Source: Gemmatimonadota bacterium
GTDB taxonomy: Bacteria > Gemmatimonadota > Gemmatimonadetes > Longimicrobiales > Gaopeijiaceae
Length of the DNA stretch: 43,765 bases
Reading direction: 5' to 3'
Assembly: GCA_016209885.1 (NCBI GenBank)
Contig: JACQVF010000031.1
Location: forward strand, 1-43,765
Under the pieces are notes generated by a model. It ran no database searches, was not told the DNA's origin, and saw nothing but the letters and a program-made list of their open reading frames with translations. Positions within the stretch are counted from its first letter, which is position 1; each line of letters opens with the position of its first letter. The position numbers and the translations under genes are program-made. Below are positions 7,432 to 15,428 of the stretch, one piece after another.

Positions 7432-8781
7432 ATGGCGAGGGATCGACGTACGGCGGCGGAGGCGAAGCCCAAGGGGGAGGAGGCGGCGGCGCCCCAGAAT
7501 ACGCTTTCGATCACCGACAACCGGACCGGGCGCAGCTACGAGATCGAGGTGCTCGAGGGCGATGCGATCCGGGCGGCGGATCTTCGGAAGATCCGGGTCA
7601 TGGACGACGATTTCGGTCTCCTGTCCTATGACCCCGCCTATGTGAACACGGCCTCCTGTCGCAGCGCCATCACCTTTATCGACGGTGACCGGGGCATCCT
7701 GCGGTACCGGGGTCATCCCATCGAGCAGCTCGCCGAGCAGGGCACGTTCCTGGAGGTGGCATACCTCCTGCTCAAGGGCGACTTGCCGACCAGAGACCAG
7801 ATCGCAGCGTTCACCCATGAGATCACGTATCACACCTACGTCCACGAGAACGTCCTCAAGCTGCTCGACGGGTTTCGCTACGACGCCCACGCCATGGGGA
7901 TCATGATCAGCGTGGTCGCGGCGCTCTCGACGTTCTATCCCGAGGCGAAGGACGTGCGGAACGACGAGAACCGCTGGCGGCAGATGGTGCGCCTCATCGC
8001 GAAGATGCCCACGCTTGCGGCGTTCGCGTACCGCCACCACCGGGGGCTTCCCTACGTCTACCCGGACAACAGCCTCTCGTACACGGCCAATTTCCTGAAC
8101 ATGCTCTTCCGCATCGGCGACCGGGAGCACACGCCGCAGCCGGTGCTCGTGCGGGCCATTGATGTGCTATTCATCCTCCACGCCGACCACGAGCAGAACT
8201 GCTCGACGAGCGTGATGCGGGGTGTCGGGAGCTCGCTGGCGGATCCGTATTCGGCGCTGGCCGGAGCCATGGCCGGACTGTATGGGCCGCTGCACGGGGG
8301 CGCTAACGAGGCGGTGCTCCGCATGCTCACGGAGATCGGACACGTGAGCCGGGTGCCGGAGTTCATCCACGGCGTGAAGGCGGGGAAGGGGCGCCTCATG
8401 GGATTCGGACACCGGGTCTACAAGTCGTACGATCCGCGGGCGAAGATTATCAAGCAGATCGCGGACCAGGTCTTCGAGGTCACGGGCCGTAACCCACTCC
8501 TGGACATCGCCCTCGAGCTGGAACGGATCGCCCTCGAGGATGATTACTTCATCTCGAGGAGGCTGTACCCGAACGTGGACTTCTACTCGGGAATCATCTA
8601 TCAGGCGATGGGCTTCCCCGTGGAGTTGTTTCCCGTCCTCTTCGCGATCCCGCGGACGGTGGGGTGGCTGGCCCAGTGGCAGGAGATGCTCGAGGACTCG
8701 GAGCAGAAGATCGCGCGGCCTCGTCAGATCTATGTCGGCCACGGCGAGCGGCCGTACGTCCCACTCGAGCTGCGGTCGTAG
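7432..8781 (+). CDS. gltA: citrate synthase
   Basis: First enzyme of the TCA cycle, condensing acetyl-CoA and oxaloacetate to citrate in the cytoplasm. The 449-residue product has the full family sequence with the catalytic triad in place: His288 (GPLHGGANE), His327 (GFGHRVY) and Asp383 (NVDFYSG). The adjacent HADHEQN segment is also typical. The N-terminal 25 residues are charged and low in complexity, followed by the small beta domain (LSITDNRTGRSYEIEV) typical of the longer hexameric bacterial type. The frame is open back to 7165, but the ATG at 7432 is preceded by a purine-rich GAGGGAGAGGGA and is where homology begins. The MBL-fold gene starts 13 nt downstream. Confidence 0.96.
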   Translation: MARDRRTAAEAKPKGEEAAAPQNTLSITDNRTGRSYEIEVLEGDAIRAADLRKIRVMDDDFGLLSYDPAYVNTASCRSAITFIDGDRGILRYRGHPIEQLAEQGTFLEVAYLLLKGDLPTRDQIAAFTHEITYHTYVHENVLKLLDGFRYDAHAMGIMISVVAALSTFYPEAKDVRNDENRWRQMVRLIAKMPTLAAFAYRHHRGLPYVYPDNSLSYTANFLNMLFRIGDREHTPQPVLVRAIDVLFILHADHEQNCSTSVMRGVGSSLADPYSALAGAMAGLYGPLHGGANEAVLRMLTEIGHVSRVPEFIHGVKAGKGRLMGFGHRVYKSYDPRAKIIKQIADQVFEVTGRNPLLDIALELERIALEDDYFISRRLYPNVDFYSGIIYQAMGFPVELFPVLFAIPRTVGWLAQWQEMLEDSEQKIARPRQIYVGHGERPYVPLELRS

Positions 8782-8794
8782 CGCCGGCTCCCGC

Positions 8795-9670
8795 GTGGTC
8801 GCCGTCGACCTCAAGCACAACGAGCTCCGTGGCGCAATCTGCACGTATCTGCTCGACGAGCCAGAGCCCGCGCTGGTGGATCCCGGGCCGTCCACGACAC
8901 TCGAGGCGCTGCGCGCCGGGCTCGAGGACGCAGGGGTCGAGCTGCGGGAGCTGCGTCACGTGCTTCTCACGCACGTGCACCTCGACCATGCGGGCGTGAC
9001 CGGTCGCCTGGCGGCGAAGAACCCGCGCCTGCGGGTCCACGTGCACGAGGACGGCGCGCGACATCTGGTGGACCCGGGGCGGCTGGTGGCGAGCACGCAG
9101 CGGGTCTTCGGTGAGGACCATGACCGCCTGTGGGGCGAGGTGCAGCCGGTGCCGGCGGAGCGCATCGCGGCCATCGCGCCTGGAGGTGGCGAGGCGCTGC
9201 CCGGCGTGCGTGCGCTGGCCACACCCGGGCACATCGCCCACCACCTGGCATATCTGGACGAGCGCACGGGCACCTTCTTCGCCGGCGACTGCATGGGGAT
9301 CATCCTGGGTGCGGAGTCGCCGAGTCATCCGCCGACGCCGCCGCCCAGCTTCGACGCCGAGGCGTGGATCCAGACGCTGGAGGGGCTGAAAGGACTTGGC
9401 CCCGAGCGCGTGGCTGTGGCCCATTTCGGGGTGCATGAGGACTTCGAGCCGCGGCGAGCCCAGCTGGTGGAGCGGATCGGTCGCGCGGTGGCGCGGGTGA
9501 GCCAGGCCGTGGCGGAGGGCCGTAGCGAGGATGCGGACCGCTACGAGGAAGAAGTGCGCGCCGCGCTTTCCGCCTACCTGCCAGGAGACCGCGTGCGTCG
9601 CTACTTCGAGACGTTCCGGGTCCGCACGGACTGGGATGGGATCCGCTTCTATCTCGAACGGCGTGGGTGA
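8795..9670 (+). CDS. metallo-beta-lactamase-fold hydrolase
   Basis: 291-residue metal-dependent hydrolase. The signature metal-binding motif HVHLDH occupies residues 60-65, with further ligands in TPGHIAHH, GDCMG and VAHFG, as in glyoxalase-II-like members. The C-terminal ~90 residues are helical and charged, resembling the extension of family members acting on thioesters or small lipophilic substrates; the substrate is not predictable. The frame overlaps citrate synthase, but family sequence begins around MVAVDLKHNE, so I place the start at GTG 8795, 13 nt after the citrate synthase stop. No strong ribosome-binding site is seen, so coupling to upstream translation is likely. Confidence 0.85.
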   Translation: MVAVDLKHNELRGAICTYLLDEPEPALVDPGPSTTLEALRAGLEDAGVELRELRHVLLTHVHLDHAGVTGRLAAKNPRLRVHVHEDGARHLVDPGRLVASTQRVFGEDHDRLWGEVQPVPAERIAAIAPGGGEALPGVRALATPGHIAHHLAYLDERTGTFFAGDCMGIILGAESPSHPPTPPPSFDAEAWIQTLEGLKGLGPERVAVAHFGVHEDFEPRRAQLVERIGRAVARVSQAVAEGRSEDADRYEEEVRAALSAYLPGDRVRRYFETFRVRTDWDGIRFYLERRG

Positions 9671-9708
9671 TAGACCCTTTCCGTACGCCCCCGAAAGCCA
9701 CGAAACCG

Positions 9709-9737
9709 TTGACACGCAAAGGATGTTTGCTTACTGT
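9709..9737 (+). promoter_or_regulatory. strong sigma70-like promoter upstream of the cold-shock gene
   Basis: TTGACA at 9709-9714, a 17-nt spacer, TACTGT at 9732-9737. The -35 is perfect. Predicted transcription start is near 9744, giving either an ~85-nt RNA ending at the hairpin at 9795-9828 or a 234-nt leader for the cold-shock gene. Confidence 0.65.
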
Positions 9738-9743
9738 CAACGC

Positions 9744-9828
9744 CACTCACTGCAGGGTTGGATCGAGCGGCCGCTGTGCCAGTCACCAGACCGTGGGATC
9801 TTGGCCGATGAGCCGAGATCCCTTTTTT
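9744..9828 (+). ncRNA. putative small RNA or regulatory leader of the cold-shock gene
   Basis: An ~85-nt stretch bounded by a promoter at 9709-9737 and an intrinsic terminator at 9795-9828, with no open frame of note. An upstream segment could form a competing structure: GGATC 9760-9764 pairs with GATCC 9817-9821, and CGGCC 9768-9772 pairs with GGCCG 9803-9807. Both pairings disrupt the terminator stem, so an attenuator is possible. It matches no RNA family I recognise and is not a tRNA. Confidence 0.4.
9795..9828 (+). terminator. intrinsic terminator hairpin in the cold-shock leader
   Basis: GGGATCTTGGC (9795-9805) pairs with GCCGAGATCCC (9812-9822): 11 pairs with one G-T wobble and a six-base loop, followed by six T (9823-9828). 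It could end transcription from the hydrolase gene, end a small RNA, or attenuate the csp transcript. Confidence 0.75.
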
Positions 9829-9977
9829 CATGGACGCTGGCCCTGCGCTGAACGTTCGGCCCATCCGAGCTGAGAACGCCCGACGCGGGGGGCGCGATGT
9901 TGGAGCTCGCGGAGGAAAGTCGGCGGTACGGCAGGTCCCGGACCCCGACGGAACCGTTCACACAGGGGAGCGGGGAC

Positions 9978-10196
9978 ATGCGCAACACCGGGACAGTGAA
10001 ATGGTTCAACGAGGCGAAGGGGTTCGGCTTTATCACGCCGGATGACGGTGGGCGGGACGTGTTCGTCCACTACTCGGCGATTCAGTCCGACGGCTTTCGC
10101 ACGCTGACGGAGGGGGAGAAGGTCGAGTTCGACATGGTCCAGCGCGAGAAGGGGCCGGCCGCCGAGAACGTGACCAAAGTCGGCGTCGGCGCGTGA
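9978..10196 (+). CDS. csp: cold-shock domain protein
   Basis: 72-residue single-domain nucleic-acid-binding protein, acting as an RNA chaperone at low temperature or in stationary phase. RNP1 (KGFGFI) and RNP2 (VFVHY) are intact, with the usual GTVKWFN opening. The open frame runs back to 9897, but the ATG at 9978 has AGGGGAG at 9963-9969 and starts exactly at the canonical N-terminus. The 234-nt leader from the promoter at 9709 is in keeping with the long 5' leaders of csp mRNAs and contains an early terminator. A second terminator follows the gene at 10222-10249, so it is probably monocistronic. Confidence 0.95.
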   Translation: MRNTGTVKWFNEAKGFGFITPDDGGRDVFVHYSAIQSDGFRTLTEGEKVEFDMVQREKGPAAENVTKVGVGA

Positions 10197-10221
10197 ACGT
10201 TTTGTGTTTCCGCGATGAGAC

Positions 10222-10249
10222 GGGCCGCCTGCGGGCGGCCCTTTCGTTT
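10222..10249 (+). terminator. intrinsic terminator after the cold-shock gene
   Basis: GGGCCGCC (10222-10229) pairs with GGCGGCCC (10234-10241) around a TGCG loop, followed by TTTCGTTT. Confidence 0.8.
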
Positions 10250-10281
10250 GGTCCACCCGCCAGGGTTTCGAGGACCTCGCC

Positions 10282-13200
10282 GTGCGCTTCGTAGCTGACT
10301 TGCACATTCACTCGCGCCACTCGCGGGCCACGAGCCGGGACCTGGACCTTCCGCACCTTCATGCCGAGGCGCAGCGCAAGGGCGTGACGGTGGTGGGGAC
10401 CGGTGATTTCACACACCCCGGCTGGTTCCGGGAGCTCCAGGAACAGCTCGTGCCTGCGGAGGAGGGTCTCTACCGACTGCGGGCGGATCTGGCGCGGGCC
10501 GCGGAGGCCGAGGTTCCGCTGGCCTGCCGTCGGCCCGTGCGGTTCATGCTCACGGTGGAGATCTCGAACATCTATAAGCGGGGCGAGGCCGTGCGGAAGG
10601 TCCACAATCTCATCTTCGTGCCGGACCTGGAGGCCGCCGCGCGGCTTCGCGCGTTCCTGGAGCGTGTCGGCAACCTGGCGTCGGACGGGCGTCCGATCCT
10701 CGGCCTCGATTCCCGCGACCTGCTGGCGATCGCGCGGGAGGCGCACGAGCGGACCGTGTTCGTGCCCGCGCATATCTGGACGCCCTGGTTCTCGGTCCTG
10801 GGCGCGAAGTCGGGGTTCGACTCCATCGAGGAGGCGTTCGGGGACCTGACGCCGGAGATCTTTGCCATCGAGACGGGGCTGTCATCGGACCCGCCGATGA
10901 ACTGGCGGATCTCGGCGCTCGATCGCTTCACGCTCGTCTCGAACTCGGACGCCCATTCGCCGGCCAAGCTGGGGCGCGAGGCGAACCTCTTCGACCTGGA
11001 GCTCTCCTACGATGCCATCCGCGACGCCCTGCGGACGGGCGATCCGGCGCGCTTCCTCGGCACCGTGGAGTTCTTTCCGGAGGAGGGGAAGTACCACCTC
11101 GATGGCTGCCGTCGCTGCGCCCTTCGCTGTCTCCCGAGGGAGACGCGGGAGCATGGCGGCCGCTGTCCGTCGTGCGGGAAGCCTATCACCGTGGGGGTGC
11201 TCCACCGCGTGGACGCGCTGGCGGACCGCGCGGAGGGCTATCGGCCGGAGGGTGCGCCTCCGTTCCGGAGCCTCATCCCGCTCGGGGAGATCCTGGCCGA
11301 GGTCCACGGCGTGGGTGCGGGAACGAGAACCGTGGCGCGGGCGACCGAAACGCTGATCGGGGCACTCGGGCCCGAACTCGAGATCCTGCGGGACGTGCCG
11401 CTGGAGGAGATCGAGCGGCAGGGCGGCTCGCTGATGGTCGAAGCGATCCGGCGGGTGCGGGCGGGCGAGATCGAGATCGCCCCGGGCTACGACGGCGAGT
11501 TCGGTACCGTCCGCATCTTCCGGGAAGACGAGCGCGACCGCATCGCGGGGCAGGATGCGTTGTTTGCCTCGCACCTGGCGGCCGGTGCGCCCGCGGGCGA
11601 AGCGCAGGGTCGGCGGGGGACGCTGGCGCGTGCCGAGACCTCGCCCCACGGCGCCGATGTCCGCCGGGTGGCGGAGGAGCGGTCGCCGGGTTCCGGCTAC
11701 GGGAGCGCGCTCGTGGACGCCGCGCTTCCACTCTTCGCCACCACCGGCACGGAGGGTCTGAACCCGGAGCAGCGTCGGGCGGTGCAGCACGGTCGGGGCG
11801 CACTGCTGGTTCTAGCGGGCCCCGGGACGGGGAAGACCCGGGTGCTCGTCCACCGGATCGCGTGGCTCGTCACGAGCCTGGGGGTCGATCCCGCCTCCAT
11901 CCTGGCTGTGACGTTCACGAACCGGGCGACGGACGAGATGCGGGAGCGCTTGGCCGCGCTCCTTTCGCCGGAACGCGCCAGCCGCGTCACGGTGCGAACC
12001 CTGCATGCCCATGGACGCGCGATCCTCGAGGCGGAGGCGGCGGCGCTCGCGTTCCCGCAGCCGGTGACCGTCATCGGGGAGGGTGAGCGCCTGAGTCGGA
12101 TCGAGGCCATCGTGGGACGGGCGCTGGCAGAGCGCGTGGCCCGGGGGATCGAGCGCCTCAAGTCGGCGTCGCTCACGGGCGCGACAGCCGAAGACCCGCA
12201 GATCCTCACTGCATGGACGGCCTATGACGCGGCGCTCCGGGCTGAGGGCAGAGTGGACTTCGATGATCTCATTCGTCTGCCGCGCGAGTTCCTGGAGCGT
12301 CAGCCCGATCGCGCTGGGCGCTGGCATGAAGCGTTCCCGTGGGTGCTGGTGGACGAGTTCCAGGACCTGGACGGCGCCCAGTACGCCCTGCTGCGGCAGA
12401 TCGCACCGCCGGGCTCCAGCGTGACGGTCGTTGGCGATCCCGATCAGGCCATCTACGGCTTCCGCGGCGCCAGCCCGGAGTTCGTGAACCGATTCCGCGA
12501 GGAGTACGGCCCCGAGATCGTACGGCTGACGCGCAACTACCGGTCCACGCCCACGATCCTGCGGGCTGCTCACCGCGTGATCGCATCGGGCGATGATGTG
12601 CGGCCGCTCGCGGCCGTGGTGGAGGGCGGCCTGCGCGTCGTGCTCCTGGAGGCGCCTACGGCCGCCGCGGAGGCGGAGGCCGTGGTGCACGAGATCGAAC
12701 GACTCGTGGGCGGCACGAGCCTCTACTCGATGGACAGCGGGCGCGTGGACCGCGAGGAGCCAGAGGTCCGTGGTTTCTCGGAGATCGCCGTCCTCTTCCG
12801 GATCCGGCAGGCGGCGCTCCCCCTGGTGGAGGCGCTCGACCGCTCGGGCATCCCCTATCAGCAGGCGGAGGCCCGGCCGCTTCTGGCCGATCCCGTCGTG
12901 GCGGCCATCGCGGAAGGGATGCACCGCGCCGGTGCCCTGGGCTCCGCGGCGGGCGTCGCGCTGGATGCCGCGGTGGAGGCCCTGGTCGCGAGGGCGCCGG
13001 CCGGCACGCTGCGCGACCCGGGCGATAGGCAGACAGGCGTCGGTGCCGAAGAGCCAGGCGGTCCAGGTGGCGAGCACGAGGCGGACGTAGATGGCGACAG
13101 GGTCGAGCCGGATCCACAGCGCTGGACGGAGGAAATCCGGCGAGTCGCCGCGCGCCTGGCGCCCATCGCCCGGCGTGCCAGCGACGTGACCTCGTTCCTG

Positions 13201-13581
13201 GCGGACCTGGCGCTGCGCTCCGATCCGGACCTGCTCGACCCGCGGGCGGAGCGTGTGGCGCTGCTCACCCTCCACGCGGCGAAGGGGCTGGAGTTTCCCG
13301 TCGTGTTCATTATCGGGTGCGAGGATGGGCTGTTGCCGTATCGGCCGCCGTCGGGCGAGACCGCGCCACCCGACGAGGAACGCAGGCTGCTGTATGTGGG
13401 GATGACGCGCGCCCGCCGCATCCTGATTCTCTCGCGAGCGCGTCGCCGCTCACTCTTCGGGCGCACCGGCGAGGCGGCGCCCTCCCCCTTCCTGGCGGCC
13501 ATCGAGGAGTCGCTGGTCCGCCGTGAGGCGGTCACGCCCGCCGGCCCGCGAGCGGAGACCCTGCAGCTGCGGCTGTTCTGA
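10282..13581 (+). CDS. endonuclease Q-like PHP nuclease fused to UvrD-family helicase
   Basis: 1099-residue two-part DNA-repair protein. Residues 1-~410 match the PHP-fold family that includes endonuclease Q, which nicks 5' of deaminated bases: metal motif DLHIHS with His8 and His10, NSDAHS, and a four-cysteine zinc knuckle at Cys276, Cys279, Cys295 and Cys298. After a linker of about 70 residues, a complete SF1 helicase follows: Walker A AGPGTGKT (512-519), AVTFTNRA, DEFQD (691-695), VGDPDQAIYGFRGA, LTRNYRS, LHAAKGLEF and LYVGMTRARR. The C-terminus is short and lacks a recognisable RecB-type nuclease. The GTG at 10282 has AGGA 8 nt upstream. Substrate choice (deaminated DNA, then unwinding) is inferred from the two halves. 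Confidence 0.9.
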   Translation: MRFVADLHIHSRHSRATSRDLDLPHLHAEAQRKGVTVVGTGDFTHPGWFRELQEQLVPAEEGLYRLRADLARAAEAEVPLACRRPVRFMLTVEISNIYKRGEAVRKVHNLIFVPDLEAAARLRAFLERVGNLASDGRPILGLDSRDLLAIAREAHERTVFVPAHIWTPWFSVLGAKSGFDSIEEAFGDLTPEIFAIETGLSSDPPMNWRISALDRFTLVSNSDAHSPAKLGREANLFDLELSYDAIRDALRTGDPARFLGTVEFFPEEGKYHLDGCRRCALRCLPRETREHGGRCPSCGKPITVGVLHRVDALADRAEGYRPEGAPPFRSLIPLGEILAEVHGVGAGTRTVARATETLIGALGPELEILRDVPLEEIERQGGSLMVEAIRRVRAGEIEIAPGYDGEFGTVRIFREDERDRIAGQDALFASHLAAGAPAGEAQGRRGTLARAETSPHGADVRRVAEERSPGSGYGSALVDAALPLFATTGTEGLNPEQRRAVQHGRGALLVLAGPGTGKTRVLVHRIAWLVTSLGVDPASILAVTFTNRATDEMRERLAALLSPERASRVTVRTLHAHGRAILEAEAAALAFPQPVTVIGEGERLSRIEAIVGRALAERVARGIERLKSASLTGATAEDPQILTAWTAYDAALRAEGRVDFDDLIRLPREFLERQPDRAGRWHEAFPWVLVDEFQDLDGAQYALLRQIAPPGSSVTVVGDPDQAIYGFRGASPEFVNRFREEYGPEIVRLTRNYRSTPTILRAAHRVIASGDDVRPLAAVVEGGLRVVLLEAPTAAAEAEAVVHEIERLVGGTSLYSMDSGRVDREEPEVRGFSEIAVLFRIRQAALPLVEALDRSGIPYQQAEARPLLADPVVAAIAEGMHRAGALGSAAGVALDAAVEALVARAPAGTLRDPGDRQTGVGAEEPGGPGGEHEADVDGDRVEPDPQRWTEEIRRVAARLAPIARRASDVTSFLADLALRSDPDLLDPRAERVALLTLHAAKGLEFPVVFIIGCEDGLLPYRPPSGETAPPDEERRLLYVGMTRARRILILSRARRRSLFGRTGEAAPSPFLAAIEESLVRREAVTPAGPRAETLQLRLF

Positions 13582-13590
13582 GTGGGTCTT

Positions 13591-13756
13591 AGCGGGTTAG
13601 CGAGTTAGCGAGTTAGCGCTTTGTCGGCCCTGCCTGCTCTGCCGTCGATCGGCGCTGACGGGCGCGGGCTGGCACCAGCAGCACCGGGTAGCGGCAAAGT
13701 CACTGACAGACGGAGCAACGACTTCCCCGCTAACCCGCCAACCCGCTACCCCGCTA
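13591..13756. repeat. palindromic intergenic element, copy 1 (octamer arrays as inverted ends)
   Basis: Left end: AGCGGGTT, AGCGAGTT, AGCGAGTT, AGCG at 13591-13618 (period 8). Right end: the same octamer family inverted at 13725-13756 (minus-strand units AGCGGGGT, AGCGGGTT, GGCGGGTT, AGCGGGGA). The core of about 106 nt carries GGCTGGCACCAG at its centre (13667-13678). It shares layout, spacing and much of its core with copy 2 at 18719-18878. The right end supplies the TAG stop of the M20 gene. No transposase is present. I know no named family with this structure. Confidence 0.7.
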
Positions 13757-15061
13757 TCTCACCCCCGATCGCAGATAATCGACCAGCAGGTTGGCCATGA
13801 CTCGCATGCCGAGAGGTATGGAGGCGTCGTCCGCCATGAACGTAGGTGTGTGGTGACCGCCCGACGACGTGCCGGGCTTCACGGTGCCGAGGCGGAAGAA
13901 GAAGCCGGGCACTTCGTTGGCGAAATAGGCGAAGTCTTCGCCGCCCATGGTCGGCTCGAGGAGCAGGACGTTCTCCGCGCCCACCACGCGGGCCAGTGTT
14001 GGCGCCATCGTGCGGGCGAGCGTCGAGTCGTTGACCGTCGCCGGCGTTCCGCGGTCGTAGACCAGCCCGTACCTCGCGCCTGCCGCGGCGGTGATCCCGG
14101 CGAGGATCTCGTTCATGCGGCGCTCGACTGCGTCCCGCACCTCCGGATCGTAGGTGCGGACCGTGCCCTCCATATGGACGGACATGGGGATGATGTTGAA
14201 GCGCTCACCGCCCCGGATCATGCCCACGGTGATCACGCTGGGCGCGAAGGGCGGCAGGTTGCGGGACCGGATCGTCTGGAGCGCGAGCACGGCCTGCGCT
14301 GCGGTGACCACGGGATCCACGCCCTCGTGCGGTGCGGCGCCGTGCGCCTGCTTCCCGTGGATGTCGATCTGGAGGTGGTCCACTGCGGCGAACGCCGGGC
14401 CCACGGTGTAGCCGACCCTGCCGACCTCGAGGTCCGAGAAGGAATGGAGCCCGAAGATGGCCTGGGGCCGCGGATCCTCCAGCACCCGCTCCCTGACCAT
14501 GAGGTCGGCTCCGCCCTCTTCGCCCGGCGGTGGCCCCTCCTCCGCGGGCTGGAAGATGAACCTCACGGCCCCGGGGAGCTCCTCGCGCATGGATGCGAGA
14601 ACGGAGGCTACGCCGAGCTGCACGGCCACGTGGATGTCGTGACCGCACGCGTGGGAGACGCCCACCTCCTGGCCCAGATACGCCGCGCGCTTCGTGGACC
14701 GGAACGAGTAAGGGCTGTCCTCCGTGACCGGTAGCGCGTCCATGTCCGCGCGTACGGCCACGACCGGGCCCGGCCTCGCGCCACGCAGGATACCAACGAC
14801 GCCGGTGTGAGCGACCCCGGTCCTCACCTCGTCGAAGCCGAGGTTGCGGAGATGCTCCGCCACAAGCTTCTCCGTCTCGAATTCGCGGTTGCCCAGCTCC
14901 GGGTTCTCGTGGATGCGATGGCGGAGCTCGATGATCTCGGCCGCGCTCTGCTGGACCGCGTCATCGATGCGGCGGCCGAGCACGGACGCGTGGTCCTGAG
15001 CATGAATTGTGCGTGCGAGCATGATCGTCCCGAAAACCGCAAAGAGCGCATAGCGTGCCAC
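13754..15061 (-). CDS. secreted M20-family amidohydrolase/peptidase
   Basis: 435-residue zinc aminoacylase/carboxypeptidase-type hydrolase of the M20D group (hippurate hydrolase, IAA-amino-acid hydrolase relatives). Metal and catalytic segments are present: RADMDALP, HACGHDIH (137-144), QPAEEG with Glu174/Glu175, and GGEDFA near the C-terminus. The substrate is probably an N-acyl amino acid or small peptide. An N-terminal hydrophobic stretch ending IHA-QD predicts a signal peptide cleaved after residue 21, so it should act in the periplasm. The frame is open to 15154, but GTG 15061 has GGAGG 5 nt upstream and gives a proper signal peptide. The stop codon lies inside repeat copy 1. Confidence 0.88.
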   Translation of the reverse strand: MARYALFAVFGTIMLARTIHAQDHASVLGRRIDDAVQQSAAEIIELRHRIHENPELGNREFETEKLVAEHLRNLGFDEVRTGVAHTGVVGILRGARPGPVVAVRADMDALPVTEDSPYSFRSTKRAAYLGQEVGVSHACGHDIHVAVQLGVASVLASMREELPGAVRFIFQPAEEGPPPGEEGGADLMVRERVLEDPRPQAIFGLHSFSDLEVGRVGYTVGPAFAAVDHLQIDIHGKQAHGAAPHEGVDPVVTAAQAVLALQTIRSRNLPPFAPSVITVGMIRGGERFNIIPMSVHMEGTVRTYDPEVRDAVERRMNEILAGITAAAGARYGLVYDRGTPATVNDSTLARTMAPTLARVVGAENVLLLEPTMGGEDFAYFANEVPGFFFRLGTVKPGTSSGGHHTPTFMADDASIPLGMRVMANLLVDYLRSGVR

Positions 15062-15128
15062 GGGTCCTCCATCCTCTGGGCTTCGAATCCAACACGGGCT
15101 GCCTCTCGTATGGTAACGACGAAGGGCC

Positions 15129-15428
15129 ATGTTCCGCACGGTGATGTCGTTCATGTCTCTGGGGTTGGTCGTTCCGCTGATGCTCCTGAGCAGCCCCGCC
15201 CCTCATTCGCAGCTGGCCGTCGGGGAGCCGGCCGCTCCCATCGCCATCCCGAATGTGACGGTCATCGACGGCACGGGCGGACCCGTTCGGCCCGACGTCA
15301 CGGTTCTCATCGCGGACAGCCGGGTGGCCGCGGTCGAACCCTCGGATCGCTTCGTCGTCCCCGCCGGCGCGCAGGTAGGTTCAGGTTCCGCGGGCCCGCC
15401 GCTCGTCGCGCTCATCCGAAGCTCTTGA
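15129..15428 (+). pseudogene. truncated N-terminus of an exported amidohydrolase
   Basis: A 99-codon frame with a signal peptide (MSLGLVVPLMLLSSP..) followed by a stretch typical of the start of imidazolonepropionase/prolidase-like amidohydrolases (AIPNVTVIDGTGGPVRPDVTV, then RVAAVEP and VPAGAQV). In intact relatives the next segment leads to a metal-binding HxH motif. Here family sequence stops near 15375 and the frame ends in unrelated residues that overlap the 3' end of dnaE2 on the other strand. The catalytic domain is absent, so it is best read as a deletion relic. The start is divergent from the M20 gene, 67 nt away. Confidence 0.6.

Noticed and set aside
9744..9828. tRNA or riboswitch of known class
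   Set aside because: No cloverleaf can be built and no known aptamer core is recognised; kept only as an unclassified leader/small RNA.
13591..13756. CRISPR-like or simple tandem array
   Set aside because: The repeat unit is 8 nt without spacers, and the two arrays are inverted relative to each other around a conserved core, which does not fit a CRISPR.
15070..15100. TTCGAATCC resembling a tRNA T-loop
   Set aside because: No acceptor, D-arm or anticodon arm can be formed around it on either strand.
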